Both the position numbers and the translations under genes were made by a program. From assembly GCA_040507895.1 (NCBI GenBank), contig JBEVNX010000025.1, forward strand, positions 1 to 19,435: a stretch of DNA of 19,435 nt, given 5' to 3'. The DNA comes from JBEVNX01 sp040507895. GTDB lineage: Bacteria > Desulfobacterota > Binatia > JACPRU01. The notes under the pieces are model-generated. The model saw only the letters and a program-made list of their open reading frames with translations. It was not told the origin of the DNA and did not search any database. How positions within the stretch are numbered: position 1 is the stretch's first letter; each line of letters begins with the position of its first letter. Below are positions 1 through 8,523 of this stretch, piece by piece.

Positions 1-1
1 G

Positions 2-418
2 GGCGTTTGGACCGGCCCGGTCACGTCGGACGACGTGGCTCGTGGCAACCCGGGAACGGTGACCGCTTCGATTACTCAGAGCGATTGCACGTTCGGCGGC
101 ACGTGGAGGTTCACCTTCGAGGATCCCAACCTCAACAATCTGTTCGAGATCCTGGACGGCTCGGCGAGCACGTCGCAAGTCGACCTGGCCATGTTCGAGT
201 GTACCGGCGCCGCCAATTCGTGCGCCACGGTGTCGACCTGCTCATACCAGGTAACGGCGACGCTGGTGAGCCCGACGGAGATGACGGGTAGCTACGTGGC
301 CGGCGACATTTGCGCCAGCTTCAATCAGGGAACCTTCGACATCACGCTGCTCAACCGCTTCACCCCGACTCCCGCGGCCATTCTCACGCCCACACCGCCC
401 TCCACGCCGTCGGCATAA
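2..418 (+). CDS. 3' end of a probable secreted Cys-rich protein with Thr/Pro tail (partial)
   Basis: The reading frame is open from the left edge of the window to a TAA at 416-418, so the gene starts upstream; an internal GTG at 35 is the first start-like codon but is probably not the true start. The visible part is rich in beta-strand-type residues and has about five cysteines (for example in the FECTGAANSCATVSTC segment), which suggests an exported, disulfide-bonded protein. The last residues form a low-complexity tail of TPTP-type repeats, a common linker or cell-surface spacer in secreted proteins of several uncultivated high-GC lineages. No catalytic motif or named domain is recognisable. 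The next gene starts 69 bases downstream on the same strand. Function unknown; export is inference because the signal peptide lies outside the window. Confidence 0.6.
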   Translation, partial: GVWTGPVTSDDVARGNPGTVTASITQSDCTFGGTWRFTFEDPNLNNLFEILDGSASTSQVDLAMFECTGAANSCATVSTCSYQVTATLVSPTEMTGSYVAGDICASFNQGTFDITLLNRFTPTPAAILTPTPPSTPSA

Positions 419-487
419 CGCGCGTCGTTGTCGCGCGGAATCGAATCGCATAATCTGCGCGCTTTGCCGCCGACGCGGACGGACACG

Positions 488-2089
488 ATGGCGCAAGCCG
501 AACCGAATCGAGCCAAGAGCATGGATGCGATCGTCGCGCTCTGCCGCCGGCGCGGCTTCATCTTCCAATCCTCGGAGATCTACGGCGGCATCGGCGGGTT
601 CTGGGACTACGGCCCTCTGGGAGTGCTGCTCAAGAACAACATCCGCGATCGCTGGTGGCGCGACATGGTGCTGGCGCCGCCGATCGGCCCGGATGGCCGG
701 GCCCTCGACATCGTCGGCCTCGATTGCGCGATCATCAGCCATCCCAAGGTGTGGGAGGCGAGCGGACACGTGGCGGGCTTTGCGGACCCGATGCAGGATT
801 GCCGCCACTGCAAGGCCCGCCATCGCGCCGACCAGGTCTGGCCGCTCCTCTACGAGGAGAGCGAATGGGTGAAGTCGCTGCGGGACGCGCTGGGAGACGG
901 ACCGGTGTCCGTCGCGGCGATCACGAAATGGATCGGCCACAAAGGCAAGAAGCTCGCGCCGGGGCTGCTCGCGGTGCGCGACCCGTCGACGCTGGGATGG
1001 GTCACCCGGTTCGACGAGCATCCGCCAGCCGACCGGCGCATGGAGCGCTTGCTCGAGCTCTTGGCGGGCGGCGGGGGCGAGCCCGTGATCCCGTGCCCCG
1101 TCTGCGGCGGGCCGCTCACTGAGCCACGGCAGTTCAATCTCATGTTCCAGACCTACATCGGTGCGCTGGCGGACGAGGAGAGCCGCGCCTACCTCCGCCC
1201 CGAGACCGCGCAGGGCATGTTCTACAACTTCCGCAACGTGCTCGACACCACGCGGGTCAAGGTCCCGTTCGGCCTCGCTCAGCTCGGTAAAGGGTTTCGC
1301 AACGAGATCACGCCGCGAAACTTCATCTTCCGTTCGCGCGAGTTCGAGATGATGGAGGTGGAATTCTTCGTCCACCCGAGCGAAGCGAACGATTGGTATC
1401 AGTTCTGGCGCAAGACCCGCTACGAATGGTGGCAGAGCCTCGGCCTGGCGGGGAGCAATCTTCGCCTGCGTGACCACGAGCGGGACGAGCTCGCGCACTA
1501 CGCACGCGACAACGGCGGCTGCGCCGACGTCGAGTACGCGTTCCCGTTTTCCGGCGAGAAGGGGTTCAGCGAGCTCGAGGGCATCGCCTATCGATCGAAC
1601 TTCGATCTCACGCAACACCAGAACGCGAGCGGCGCGAACCTGGAGTACTTCGACCAGGAGAGGGGCGAGCGCTACCTGCCGCACGTGATCGAGCCTGCGG
1701 CCGGCCTGACGCGAGGGCTATTGGCGGTTCTCTGCGAGGCTTACACGCCGGATCCTTCGCGACCGAGTCAGGTGTACATGAGGTTCCACCCGTCGCTCGC
1801 GCCGATCAAGGCGGGAGTGTTCCCGCTCGTCAACAAGGACGGGATGCCCGAGATCGCCGAGAAGCTCTACCAAGAGCTGCGCGGCAAATACCCCGTCGAG
1901 ATCGATGTCAAGCAATCGATCGGCAAGCGCTACGCGCGCATGGACGAGGCGGGCACGCCCTACTGCTTCACGATCGACGGCCAGACGCTGCAGGACCAAA
2001 CGGTCACCGTGCGCTACCGCGACACCGCGACTCAGGAGCGAATCGGCCTCGACGGCGTCTCGCAGTTCCTCGCCGATCACATGACGTAA
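488..2089 (+). CDS. glyS: Glycyl-tRNA synthetase, single-chain (alpha2) type
   Basis: This class II aminoacyl-tRNA synthetase joins glycine to tRNA-Gly in the cytoplasm. The protein has 533 residues when started at ATG 488; the frame stays open to a TTG at 428, but the extra residues do not look like this family. The N-terminus has the family signature IYGGIGGFWDYGPLG. Motif 2 is clear from F270 (FRNEITPRNFIFRSREFEMM) and motif 3 lies near G406-R409 (GLTRG). Two cysteine pairs, C105/C108 and C203/C206, form a probable zinc site in the insertion domain. The C-terminal anticodon-binding domain is present and ends with a normal length. This is the one-chain eukaryote/archaea-like form, not the GlyQ/GlyS two-subunit form of many proteobacteria. 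An essential, intact housekeeping gene, useful for placing the organism. Confidence 0.96.
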   Translation: MAQAEPNRAKSMDAIVALCRRRGFIFQSSEIYGGIGGFWDYGPLGVLLKNNIRDRWWRDMVLAPPIGPDGRALDIVGLDCAIISHPKVWEASGHVAGFADPMQDCRHCKARHRADQVWPLLYEESEWVKSLRDALGDGPVSVAAITKWIGHKGKKLAPGLLAVRDPSTLGWVTRFDEHPPADRRMERLLELLAGGGGEPVIPCPVCGGPLTEPRQFNLMFQTYIGALADEESRAYLRPETAQGMFYNFRNVLDTTRVKVPFGLAQLGKGFRNEITPRNFIFRSREFEMMEVEFFVHPSEANDWYQFWRKTRYEWWQSLGLAGSNLRLRDHERDELAHYARDNGGCADVEYAFPFSGEKGFSELEGIAYRSNFDLTQHQNASGANLEYFDQERGERYLPHVIEPAAGLTRGLLAVLCEAYTPDPSRPSQVYMRFHPSLAPIKAGVFPLVNKDGMPEIAEKLYQELRGKYPVEIDVKQSIGKRYARMDEAGTPYCFTIDGQTLQDQTVTVRYRDTATQERIGLDGVSQFLADHMT

Positions 2090-2123
2090 GCCCACGTTCG
2101 AAGACTCACGGGGCAGAGCCGGC

Positions 2124-3084
2124 ATGAGTGCGAAGAAACTGTCGTTCACGGTGAAGGACGTTCGCGAGATGGCCAGGCGGTTCTCGAACTGGGGCCGTTG
2201 GTGGAAGGACGACGAGCTCGGTACGGTGAACTTCATCACCCCGGAGAAGGTGCGCGCGGCCGCCGCGCTCGTCCGTACCGGCAAGGTCATCAGCTGGCGA
2301 TCCCGTTCGACAAGAAACGGTCTGCAGACGGGGTACGCCGGCCGGGTCAATCCGATCCACTGCATGATGCGGGACGGCGGCGACGTCGTGTCGGGCGCGC
2401 AAGACTGGATCCCGACGCTCGCTACACCGACGACGCGATCGTCATGCCGCTGCAGCGCGCCACATAGTGGGATGCGCTCGCGCACTTCTTCGACGGGAAG
2501 ATGTACAACGACCGCTGTCCGACGCTGGTGCACAGCAACGGCGCCGAGAAGAACAGCATCATGCCGCTGCGCGACCGGATCGCGACGCGAGGCGTTCTGC
2601 TCGACATGCCGCGCTTCAAGAGGAAGGACTGGCTCGACCCCCGCGAAGCGATCTATCCCCAAGATCTCGATGGCGCCGCCAAGCAGGAGGGCGTGAAGGT
2701 CGAGCGTGGGGACATCGTGCTGTCCGCACCGCCCAGATGACGATGTGCCGCAAGCAGGAGAGCTGGGGCGGATACGCGGGCACCGGGGACGCTCCCGGCC
2801 TGAGCCTCACTTGCGCGCAGTGGATCTACGAGAAGGAGATCGCCGGTTTTGCCACCGATACGTGGGGCACCGAGGTGCTGCCCAACGAAACGCCCGACGT
2901 GATGCAGCCGATCCACTGCGTGTCGCTCGTGCACACGGGGATTCTCATCGGCGAGATCTTCGACCTCGATCCCCTGGCCGCGGATTGCGCCGCCGACGGT
3001 GCCTACGAGTTCTTTTTCGTCGCGCCGCCGCTGCCGGTCACCGGAGCCGTGGGCTCGCCGATCAATCCATAGGCGATCAAGTGA
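2124..3084 (+). pseudogene. Cyclase-family (kynurenine-formamidase-like) metal hydrolase, disrupted
   Basis: Pieces of one cyclase-superfamily protein appear in order but in different frames. Frame 2124 gives the N-terminus (NWGRWWKDDELGTVNFITP). Near 2302 one base seems missing and near 2326 one A seems extra, so residues between read out of phase before NGLQTGYAGRVNPIHCM resumes. Near 2410 the frame shifts again to RYTDDAIVMPLQRAT, then a TAG at 2465-2467 stands where the family normally has Gln before WDAL. The frame continues with GAEKNSIMPLRDRIATRG, shifts once more near 2724, and ends in CRKQESWGGYAGTGDAPG and PPLPVTGAVGSPINP. A TAG at 3070-3072 stops it just before the usual last residues AIK, which are still encoded up to TGA 3082-3084. 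Intact relatives are about 320-residue metal-dependent hydrolases. Neighbouring long genes are intact, which favours real decay over poor sequence, but base-calling error cannot be excluded. Confidence 0.85.
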
Positions 3085-3097
3085 GCGCACGATCTGG

Positions 3098-4138
3098 ATG
3101 AAGGTCCACCGGCTCACCACCGTCGACGGGTTCATCGCCTTCGACCTCGACGATTGCCGGGTGAACGCGGGCGGGACGCGGCTGGCTCCCGACGTGACGG
3201 AAGCCGAGGCCTGTCTGCTGGCGAAGGCGATGACGTACAAGTTCGCCGCGCTCGAGCTGGAGATGGGCGGAGCCAAGGCGGTGATCCGCACGGGTGCGGC
3301 GGAGCGCGCGGAGGTCATGCGGCGCTACTGCGAAGAGATCCGGCCGCTGGTCGAGTCCGTGCGCTTCCTCACCGGGCCCGACATCGGTACGTTCGAAGAC
3401 GACTTCGCGCCGCTGCGGCGGCCCGGCGAGACCGGCGTCTTGTCGCAGCCGATCGACGGCGTGCCGTTCGAGGACGTGCTCACCGGGTTCGGTGTCGTCG
3501 CCGCCGCGGAGGTGGCGATCGGCTCGCTCCAGGGGGCGACGGTGGCGATCGAGGGCTTCGGCAAGGTCGGAGGAGGGGTGGCGCGGGAAGCCGTGAGGCG
3601 CGGCGCCACGGTGGTGGCGGTCTCCACGCTCGGCGGGTGCGTGGTGAACAAGAGCGGGCTCGACGTGGCGGAGATGTGGGCGAAGCGAGCCGAGCACGGC
3701 GACGACGTGGTACAACACGTCGGGGGCGAAGTACGCGCCCCGACGGCCCTCTTCGAGATCGCGGCGGACGTCGTCGTTCCCGGAGCGCGGACCGGCGTGA
3801 TCGACGCCGATCGCGCACGGCGGATCGCCGTCCGCGTGGTCGCGCCCGCGGCGAACGTGCCCTACGTGGCCGGCGCGCTAGAGATTCTTCGCGGCCGCGG
3901 CATCCGCGCACTTCCCGACTTCGTATGCAATGCCGGAGCGGTGATCGGATACATTTCGAATACCGTGACGTCACATGACGAAATGCTCGCGCTCGTGGAG
4001 CGCCGGATCGGCGAGATCCTGCGCCGCGCGATGGAGCATCCCCAAGGCCCGTTCGCGGGAGGATGCGCCGTGGCGGAGGAGTTCTTGCGCCGCTGGCGGC
4101 CGAGCTCGGGCATGCCGCAGGGCCCGCCGTTGGCCTAG
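3098..4138 (+). CDS. Glu/Leu/Phe/Val dehydrogenase-family oxidoreductase, divergent
   Basis: A 346-residue member of the amino-acid dehydrogenase superfamily, which oxidatively deaminates an amino acid with NAD(P)+. The N-terminal substrate domain shows the MTYK...GGAK pattern with lysines K48 and K60 in the places of the substrate-binding and catalytic lysines, and D95 in GPDIGTFEDDF. The C-terminal Rossmann domain has the dinucleotide loop EGFGKVG (G153, G155, G158) followed by GATVVAVST, and the late motif DFVCNAGAVIGY resembles the family's ANAGGV motif. The glycines that normally follow the catalytic lysine are replaced (GGAKAVIR), and the protein is shorter than glutamate dehydrogenases. 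ATG 3098 was chosen because family homology begins there; the frame is open to 2999, inside the broken cyclase gene. Substrate unknown; leucine-dehydrogenase-like is the nearest class by length. Confidence 0.82.
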   Translation: MKVHRLTTVDGFIAFDLDDCRVNAGGTRLAPDVTEAEACLLAKAMTYKFAALELEMGGAKAVIRTGAAERAEVMRRYCEEIRPLVESVRFLTGPDIGTFEDDFAPLRRPGETGVLSQPIDGVPFEDVLTGFGVVAAAEVAIGSLQGATVAIEGFGKVGGGVAREAVRRGATVVAVSTLGGCVVNKSGLDVAEMWAKRAEHGDDVVQHVGGEVRAPTALFEIAADVVVPGARTGVIDADRARRIAVRVVAPAANVPYVAGALEILRGRGIRALPDFVCNAGAVIGYISNTVTSHDEMLALVERRIGEILRRAMEHPQGPFAGGCAVAEEFLRRWRPSSGMPQGPPLA

Positions 4139-4201
4139 TCGCCGACTCCGCTTCCTCTTCCGTGGCAGGCCACTATACGTGCGCGACCGCTCAGAGCCAT
4201 G

Positions 4202-4229
4202 TTGACTGCGTGGAGATGCGCCCGATAGA
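4202..4229 (+). promoter_or_regulatory. Candidate sigma-70-type promoter for the acyl-CoA dehydrogenase operon
   Basis: TTGACT at 4202-4207 and GATAGA at 4224-4229 are 16 bases apart, in the 122-base gap upstream of the first acyl-CoA dehydrogenase. The -35 matches the consensus well, the -10 only in its AT-A core. A strong Shine-Dalgarno sequence, AGGAGGT at 4250-4256, lies 4 bases before the ATG at 4261. Confidence 0.4.
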
Positions 4230-4260
4230 GTTTCCGATCCACTGACGCGAGGAGGTCTGG

Positions 4261-5469
4261 ATGTCCGAACGCAAAGACTCCCCCGAGCAGGCGGAGTTTC
4301 GCGACCATTGCCGCCGCTGGCTCGAGGCCAATCACCCCGGCGCTCCTCCGTTCCGCCTGCCGCAGAATCCCATCGAGGTCATGACGCAGGAGCAGCGCGT
4401 CTGGCTCTGCGCGTGGCAGAAGAGCGCGTACCAGGCAGGGCTCATCGCCTGCGACTATCCCAAGGAATACGGCGGAGGCGGCCATCAGGGCTTCCAGCGC
4501 ATCGCCGGCGCGGAGGTCGCGCGCGCCGGCGTCCCTTACTTCATCAACGTGATCGGCCTCGGCATGGCCGCGCCGACGATCCTGAATCATGGCACCGAAG
4601 AGCAGAAGCGACGCTTCCTCCCGCCGCTCTTCTCGGCCGACGAGATCTGGTGCCAAGGATTCAGCGAGCCGGGATCCGGGTCCGATCTCGCCGGCGCTCA
4701 GACCTTCGCCGCTCGCAAGGGCGATCAGTGGGTGATCAACGGCCACAAGGTGTGGACGAGCCTCGCCCACTTCGCGAGCTGGATGATCATCCTCGTGCGC
4801 ACGAGCCGCGACCACAAGTACGACGGCCTCACGTACTTCATCGTGCCGATCGCGGGCGCCGAGGGGGTGACCGTGCGCCCGCTCATCAAGATGACCGGAG
4901 AGACCGGCTTCAACGAGGTGCTGTTCGAAGACCTGCACGTACCCGACAGCCTGCGCCTCGACGACGTCGGCAAGGGATGGACGGTGGCGATGACCACGCT
5001 CCTCTACGAGCGCGGCGCGGCCGAGAGCGCCGGCACGGGAGGAGGCGAATCGCTCGACGCTCGCATTCAGGCGCTCATCGATCTCGCGCGAACGACGCAC
5101 CGCAACGGGCGGACCGCGTGGGAAGACCCGGTGCTGCGCGACCGCGTGCTGAAGCTCGCGATTCGCATCGAGGCTCTCAAGCAGCTCGGCCGCCGCGCGC
5201 GCGTCGAGCCGCTCACCGATCATCCGATGCGGCTGCCGCTGCAGTCGAAGCTGCTCGGGACGGAGATCGGCCAAGACATCGCGGCGGTGGCGCTCGAGAT
5301 CGAGGGCATGGGCTCGACCCTCTACCTGAAGGACGAGAACGCGCCGCAGGCCGGGCGCTGGCCGCTCGCCTACATGAACTCGTACGGTATGACGATCGCC
5401 GCCGGCACCAGCGAGATCCAGCGCAACATCCTCGGCGAGCGAGTGCTCGGCCTGGCGAAATCGAAGTAG
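4261..5469 (+). CDS. Acyl-CoA dehydrogenase, subunit A-like
   Basis: A 402-residue FAD-dependent enzyme that introduces an alpha-beta double bond into an acyl-CoA and passes electrons to electron-transfer flavoprotein. The middle domain carries WCQGFSEPGSGSDLA (from W130) and INGHKVWTS (W165), typical of FAD and substrate binding, and the C-terminus has GTSEIQRNILGERVLGL. At the position of the catalytic Glu of medium-chain enzymes (before GTSE) there is Ala, so the base is probably elsewhere; E250 in LLYERG resembles the helix-G glutamate used by isovaleryl-CoA-type and steroid side-chain enzymes. It is followed after only 9 bases by a second, more degenerate acyl-CoA dehydrogenase. This arrangement is known for alpha2beta2 heterotetramers in steroid catabolism (for example ChsE pairs in mycobacteria). 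Which acyl chain is used cannot be told. Confidence 0.93.
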   Translation: MSERKDSPEQAEFRDHCRRWLEANHPGAPPFRLPQNPIEVMTQEQRVWLCAWQKSAYQAGLIACDYPKEYGGGGHQGFQRIAGAEVARAGVPYFINVIGLGMAAPTILNHGTEEQKRRFLPPLFSADEIWCQGFSEPGSGSDLAGAQTFAARKGDQWVINGHKVWTSLAHFASWMIILVRTSRDHKYDGLTYFIVPIAGAEGVTVRPLIKMTGETGFNEVLFEDLHVPDSLRLDDVGKGWTVAMTTLLYERGAAESAGTGGGESLDARIQALIDLARTTHRNGRTAWEDPVLRDRVLKLAIRIEALKQLGRRARVEPLTDHPMRLPLQSKLLGTEIGQDIAAVALEIEGMGSTLYLKDENAPQAGRWPLAYMNSYGMTIAAGTSEIQRNILGERVLGLAKSK

Positions 5470-5478
5470 GAGAGGGCC

Positions 5479-6630
5479 GTGGCGCAACCCAAGGACTACG
5501 GCTTTGGCGAAGACGAGCGAATCTTGCGCGACTCGGCGCGCCGCTTCCTCGATGAGGTGGCGACGATGGACGAGGTGCGCCAGCTGGTCGCCGCCGATGC
5601 CGCGGAGGCGTACGAGGGCGCGGTGCCGCCGGCGCGCTACGACGAATCGGCGTGGCGGAAGATGGTCGAGCTCGGGTGGACGGCGCTGGCGGTCCCCGAG
5701 GCGGCGGGCGGCGCGGGCATAAAGTGCGTCGCCGTGGCGGCCCTCTCCGAGGAAATCGGGCGGCGGGCGATGCCCTCGCCGCTACCCTCGACGCTCGTCG
5801 CGACGTTCGCCCTGCGCGCTGCGGAGACGGGCGCGGCGCGCTCGTGGCTGGAGAAGATCGCCGCCGGCCGCAGCGCCACGCTGGCGATGACCAACGCGGA
5901 GGGATCCTGGGAATCCGAGGCGACGCCGGTCCGCGCCGAAACCCGCTCGGACGGCGCGGTGCTCGAGGGCACTGCGTACTTCGTACAGGATGCACGCAAG
6001 GCGTCGTTCTTCGTCGTCTCCGCGGCGAGCGAGCAAGGTGTGGGTCTCTACGCGGTGCCTGCGGATGATCCCGGCGTGACGATCCGGCCGGATCACATCG
6101 TCGATCTCACGCGAGATCAGGCGCGCGTCACGTTCGATCGCGTGCACGTGCCGGAGTCGGCGGTCGTAGCCCCCCCACCGGCCGGTTTCGAGGCGCTGCG
6201 GCGCGCTACGCCGGCGATGCTCACGATCGTCTCCGCCGACATCGCCGGCGCCGCCGACTGGCAGCTACGCGCGACCACGGAGTATGCCAAGGTACGCAAC
6301 CAGTTCGACCGGCCGCTCGGCTTCTTCCAGGCCGTCAAGCATCCGATCGTCAACATGATGGTGGCGATCGACGAAACCCGCTCGCTCCTCTACAACGCGG
6401 CCTGTGCCGTCGACGCCGAGCCCAAGCTCGCCGAGCGCTACGCGCGCATGGCGAAGTCGGCGGCTTCGGACACGGCGGCCTTCTGTTCCGGTCGCTCGGT
6501 GCAGCTTCACGGCGGGATCGGTTTCACCTGGGAATGTGACGTGCAGATCTTCTTCAAACGCCAAAAGCACTCCCAGGTGTACCTCGGCGACGGCGTCTAC
6601 CAGCGCGAAAAGCTCGCCGTGCTCATCTAG
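5479..6630 (+). CDS. Acyl-CoA dehydrogenase, subunit B-like
   Basis: A 383-residue protein of the acyl-CoA dehydrogenase fold, more diverged than its upstream partner. The start is GTG 5479, with an AGGAGAGGG Shine-Dalgarno that overlaps the preceding stop codon, so translation is probably coupled. The N-terminal helical domain includes the WTALAVPEAAGGAG region. The C-terminal domain has RNQFDRPLGFFQAVKHPI and LHGGIGFTWECDVQIFFKR, which bind FAD and make subunit contacts in the family. No residue clearly matches the catalytic glutamate of the single-chain enzymes, as expected for a partner subunit that shapes FAD and substrate sites in a heteromer with the gene at 4261. Followed after 70 bases by a flavin monooxygenase on the same strand. 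Independent activity cannot be excluded. Confidence 0.9.
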   Translation: MAQPKDYGFGEDERILRDSARRFLDEVATMDEVRQLVAADAAEAYEGAVPPARYDESAWRKMVELGWTALAVPEAAGGAGIKCVAVAALSEEIGRRAMPSPLPSTLVATFALRAAETGAARSWLEKIAAGRSATLAMTNAEGSWESEATPVRAETRSDGAVLEGTAYFVQDARKASFFVVSAASEQGVGLYAVPADDPGVTIRPDHIVDLTRDQARVTFDRVHVPESAVVAPPPAGFEALRRATPAMLTIVSADIAGAADWQLRATTEYAKVRNQFDRPLGFFQAVKHPIVNMMVAIDETRSLLYNAACAVDAEPKLAERYARMAKSAASDTAAFCSGRSVQLHGGIGFTWECDVQIFFKRQKHSQVYLGDGVYQREKLAVLI

Positions 6631-6700
6631 CCCGAATGAGCTGCCCTCGATCCATCGAGTCGTACCCGTGCCACCGGGAGACCCTTGCGGAGGGATGACC

Positions 6701-8164
6701 ATGGACAAAGAGCACGTAGCGAACCCGCGCATCGCCGTCATCGGCGCCGGCATGGCCGGCATCCTCACCGCCATCCAGCTTCGCCGGCATGGCTACGACG
6801 ACTTCGTCGTGTACGAGAAGGCCGACCGCCTGGGCGGAACCTGGCGGGAAAACACCTACCCGGGGCTCTCCTGCGACGTGCCCGCGCACCTCTATACATA
6901 CTCGTTCGAGCCGAACCCGCATTGGACCCAAACCTTCGCCCCGGGGTCCGAGATCCAGGACTATTTCGAGCGCGTGGCCGACAAGTACGACGTGCCCCGC
7001 AGCATCCGCTTCGGCGAGGAGATCCCGCACTGCGAGTTCCATGACGGCCGCTGGCGCATCCGCACGTCCAAAGGAAGGGAAGACGTCGCCGACGTCATCA
7101 TCGCAGCGACGGGCGTTCTCCACCACCCGAACATCCCTGCCCTCCCGGGCCTCGACACCTTCGCAGGCCCCTGCTTCCACAGCGCGCGCTGGAATCACGC
7201 AGTCGCGCTCGACGGCAAGCGCATCGGCGTCGTCGGTACCGGATCGACAGCCATCCAGATCGCCACCGCGCTGACGAAGCGGGTGGCGAAGTTCGATCTC
7301 TTCCAGCGAACCGCGCAGTGGGTGATGCGGATCGAGAATCTCGTGTTCTCCGAGGAGGAGAAGGCGAACTTGCGCAACGATCCCGCCGCGCTCGATGCGC
7401 TCCGCGACAGGTTGAACGAGGGCTTCCAGTTCTTCGCCAACGCCGTCATCGACGCCGAATCGGACCCGATGAAGGAGATCGAGAAATCCTGCCGCGAGAA
7501 TCTCGAGAATACCGTGAAGGATCCGGTGCTGCGGGAAAAGCTACGCCCGAGCTATCGCGCGGCCTGCAAGCGCCTGATCTTCTCGCCGAATTTCTACGAA
7601 GCGATCCAGGAGCCCTCAGCCGAAGTCGTAACGTCCGGTATCGAGCGCATCGAGCCTCGTGGAGTTCGCACCCAGGATGGTCGGCTCCATGAGCTCGACG
7701 TGCTCGTGCTCGCCACGGGCTTCCACGCCGACAGCTTCATCCGACCGACGACCGTGCTCGGCCGAAACGGGGTGGACCTCGACGACGTGTGGGAGGAGCA
7801 CCCGGTCGCCTACCTGTCGATCTCGATTCCCGAGTTCCCGAACTTCTTCATGATCAATGGACCGAATGGACCGGTCGGAAACTTCTCGCTCATCCAGATC
7901 GCGGAGGCGCAGGTGGCCTACATCCTGCAGCTCCTGGAACAGCTCCGCATCGGCAACTGCCGCGAGATCAGCGCCAGCGCGTCGGCGACGGTCGCATTCG
8001 AGAAGAAGCGCTCCGAGGCGGCGAAGAAGTCGATCTGGGCGACCGGCTGCAAGAGCTGGTATCTCGACAAGAACGGCGTTCCCGCAAGCTGGCCGTGGAC
8101 TCCGTCACGCTTCTTCGAGGAGATGAACCGGCCGAAGCTCGAGTTCTACGATCAGCTCGCTTGA
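6701..8164 (+). CDS. Baeyer-Villiger-type flavin monooxygenase
   Basis: A 487-residue NAD(P)H- and FAD-dependent monooxygenase. The FAD loop is IGAGMAG (G15, G17, G20), followed by GGTWRENTYPGLSCDVP, typical of cyclohexanone- and phenylacetone-monooxygenase relatives. The Baeyer-Villiger fingerprint FxGxxxHxxxW occurs at 154-164 (FAGPCFHSARW), but the next residue is Asn where Pro or Asp is usual. The second dinucleotide loop VVGTGSTAIQIA follows it, and a late ATGF motif is present. Predicted reaction: insertion of oxygen next to a ketone to give an ester or lactone. ATG 6701 is preferred because GGAGGG at 6689-6694 lies 6 bases upstream; ATG 6695 is in frame but sits on the ribosome site. 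It is the third gene of the set that starts at 4261. The ketone substrate is unknown. Confidence 0.9.
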   Translation: MDKEHVANPRIAVIGAGMAGILTAIQLRRHGYDDFVVYEKADRLGGTWRENTYPGLSCDVPAHLYTYSFEPNPHWTQTFAPGSEIQDYFERVADKYDVPRSIRFGEEIPHCEFHDGRWRIRTSKGREDVADVIIAATGVLHHPNIPALPGLDTFAGPCFHSARWNHAVALDGKRIGVVGTGSTAIQIATALTKRVAKFDLFQRTAQWVMRIENLVFSEEEKANLRNDPAALDALRDRLNEGFQFFANAVIDAESDPMKEIEKSCRENLENTVKDPVLREKLRPSYRAACKRLIFSPNFYEAIQEPSAEVVTSGIERIEPRGVRTQDGRLHELDVLVLATGFHADSFIRPTTVLGRNGVDLDDVWEEHPVAYLSISIPEFPNFFMINGPNGPVGNFSLIQIAEAQVAYILQLLEQLRIGNCREISASASATVAFEKKRSEAAKKSIWATGCKSWYLDKNGVPASWPWTPSRFFEEMNRPKLEFYDQLA

Positions 8165-8523
8165 TCGAGGACGGCCCGGGCCGAACTACGGACCGCGACT
8201 CGAACACCCGCCCCGAGGTGGCGGGTGAGCGACGATCCTCTGCAGGAGAGACCGACGTTCACGCCTTCATGCGCGGCGATGTCGTTTCCGATGGGCGCGC
8301 TCGCCGCGAAGGCGGCCCTCCCGCGCCGAATCTGGTGAAGGCGCGGCCCCGGAACGAGGCGCTCGACTGCCGGGTTCTCAACGTGGCGGCGCTCGGGGCT
8401 CTTCTCTCTCGATTGGTTTCAATCTCGAGCGGGAAGCGGCGGGTTCCTCGCGCCGCCTTGAGGCTGTAAGGGTGGGCGAGACCGTTTGTGGAGGCATACC
8501 GGCCGCAACGGCGCGTGCGGTCC
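8165..8523. other. Intergenic stretch at the left edge of the accessory island
   Basis: About 360 bases between the monooxygenase stop and the sulfotransferase stop. No convincing gene is seen; the open frame over the first 300 bases is low-complexity Arg/Gly-type translation without a motif. The only clear structure is the hairpin at 8205-8227. The left end of the less GC-rich island lies somewhere here; I could not find a direct repeat or a tRNA that would mark an attachment site. Confidence 0.5.
8205..8227 (+). terminator. GC-rich hairpin after the monooxygenase gene
   Basis: CACCCGCC at 8205-8212 pairs perfectly with GGCGGGTG at 8220-8227 around a 7-base loop. It lies 40 bases after the stop of the monooxygenase gene, where a terminator would be expected, but no T-tract follows, so it may slow or end transcription only with Rho, or may only protect the 3' end. 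Confidence 0.35.

Noticed and set aside
242..1684. 480-codon minus-strand frame
   Set aside because: It lies antisense to glycyl-tRNA synthetase, has no motif and is a typical high-GC shadow frame.
4135..5487. 450-codon minus-strand frame
   Set aside because: Antisense to the first acyl-CoA dehydrogenase, whose family motifs are unmistakable on the plus strand.
8188..8215. tRNA T-arm-like sequence (translation RDSNTRP)
   Set aside because: The GACTCGAAC core resembles the reverse complement of a tRNA T-loop, but the flanks do not form a T-stem and no acceptor or anticodon arm can be folded.
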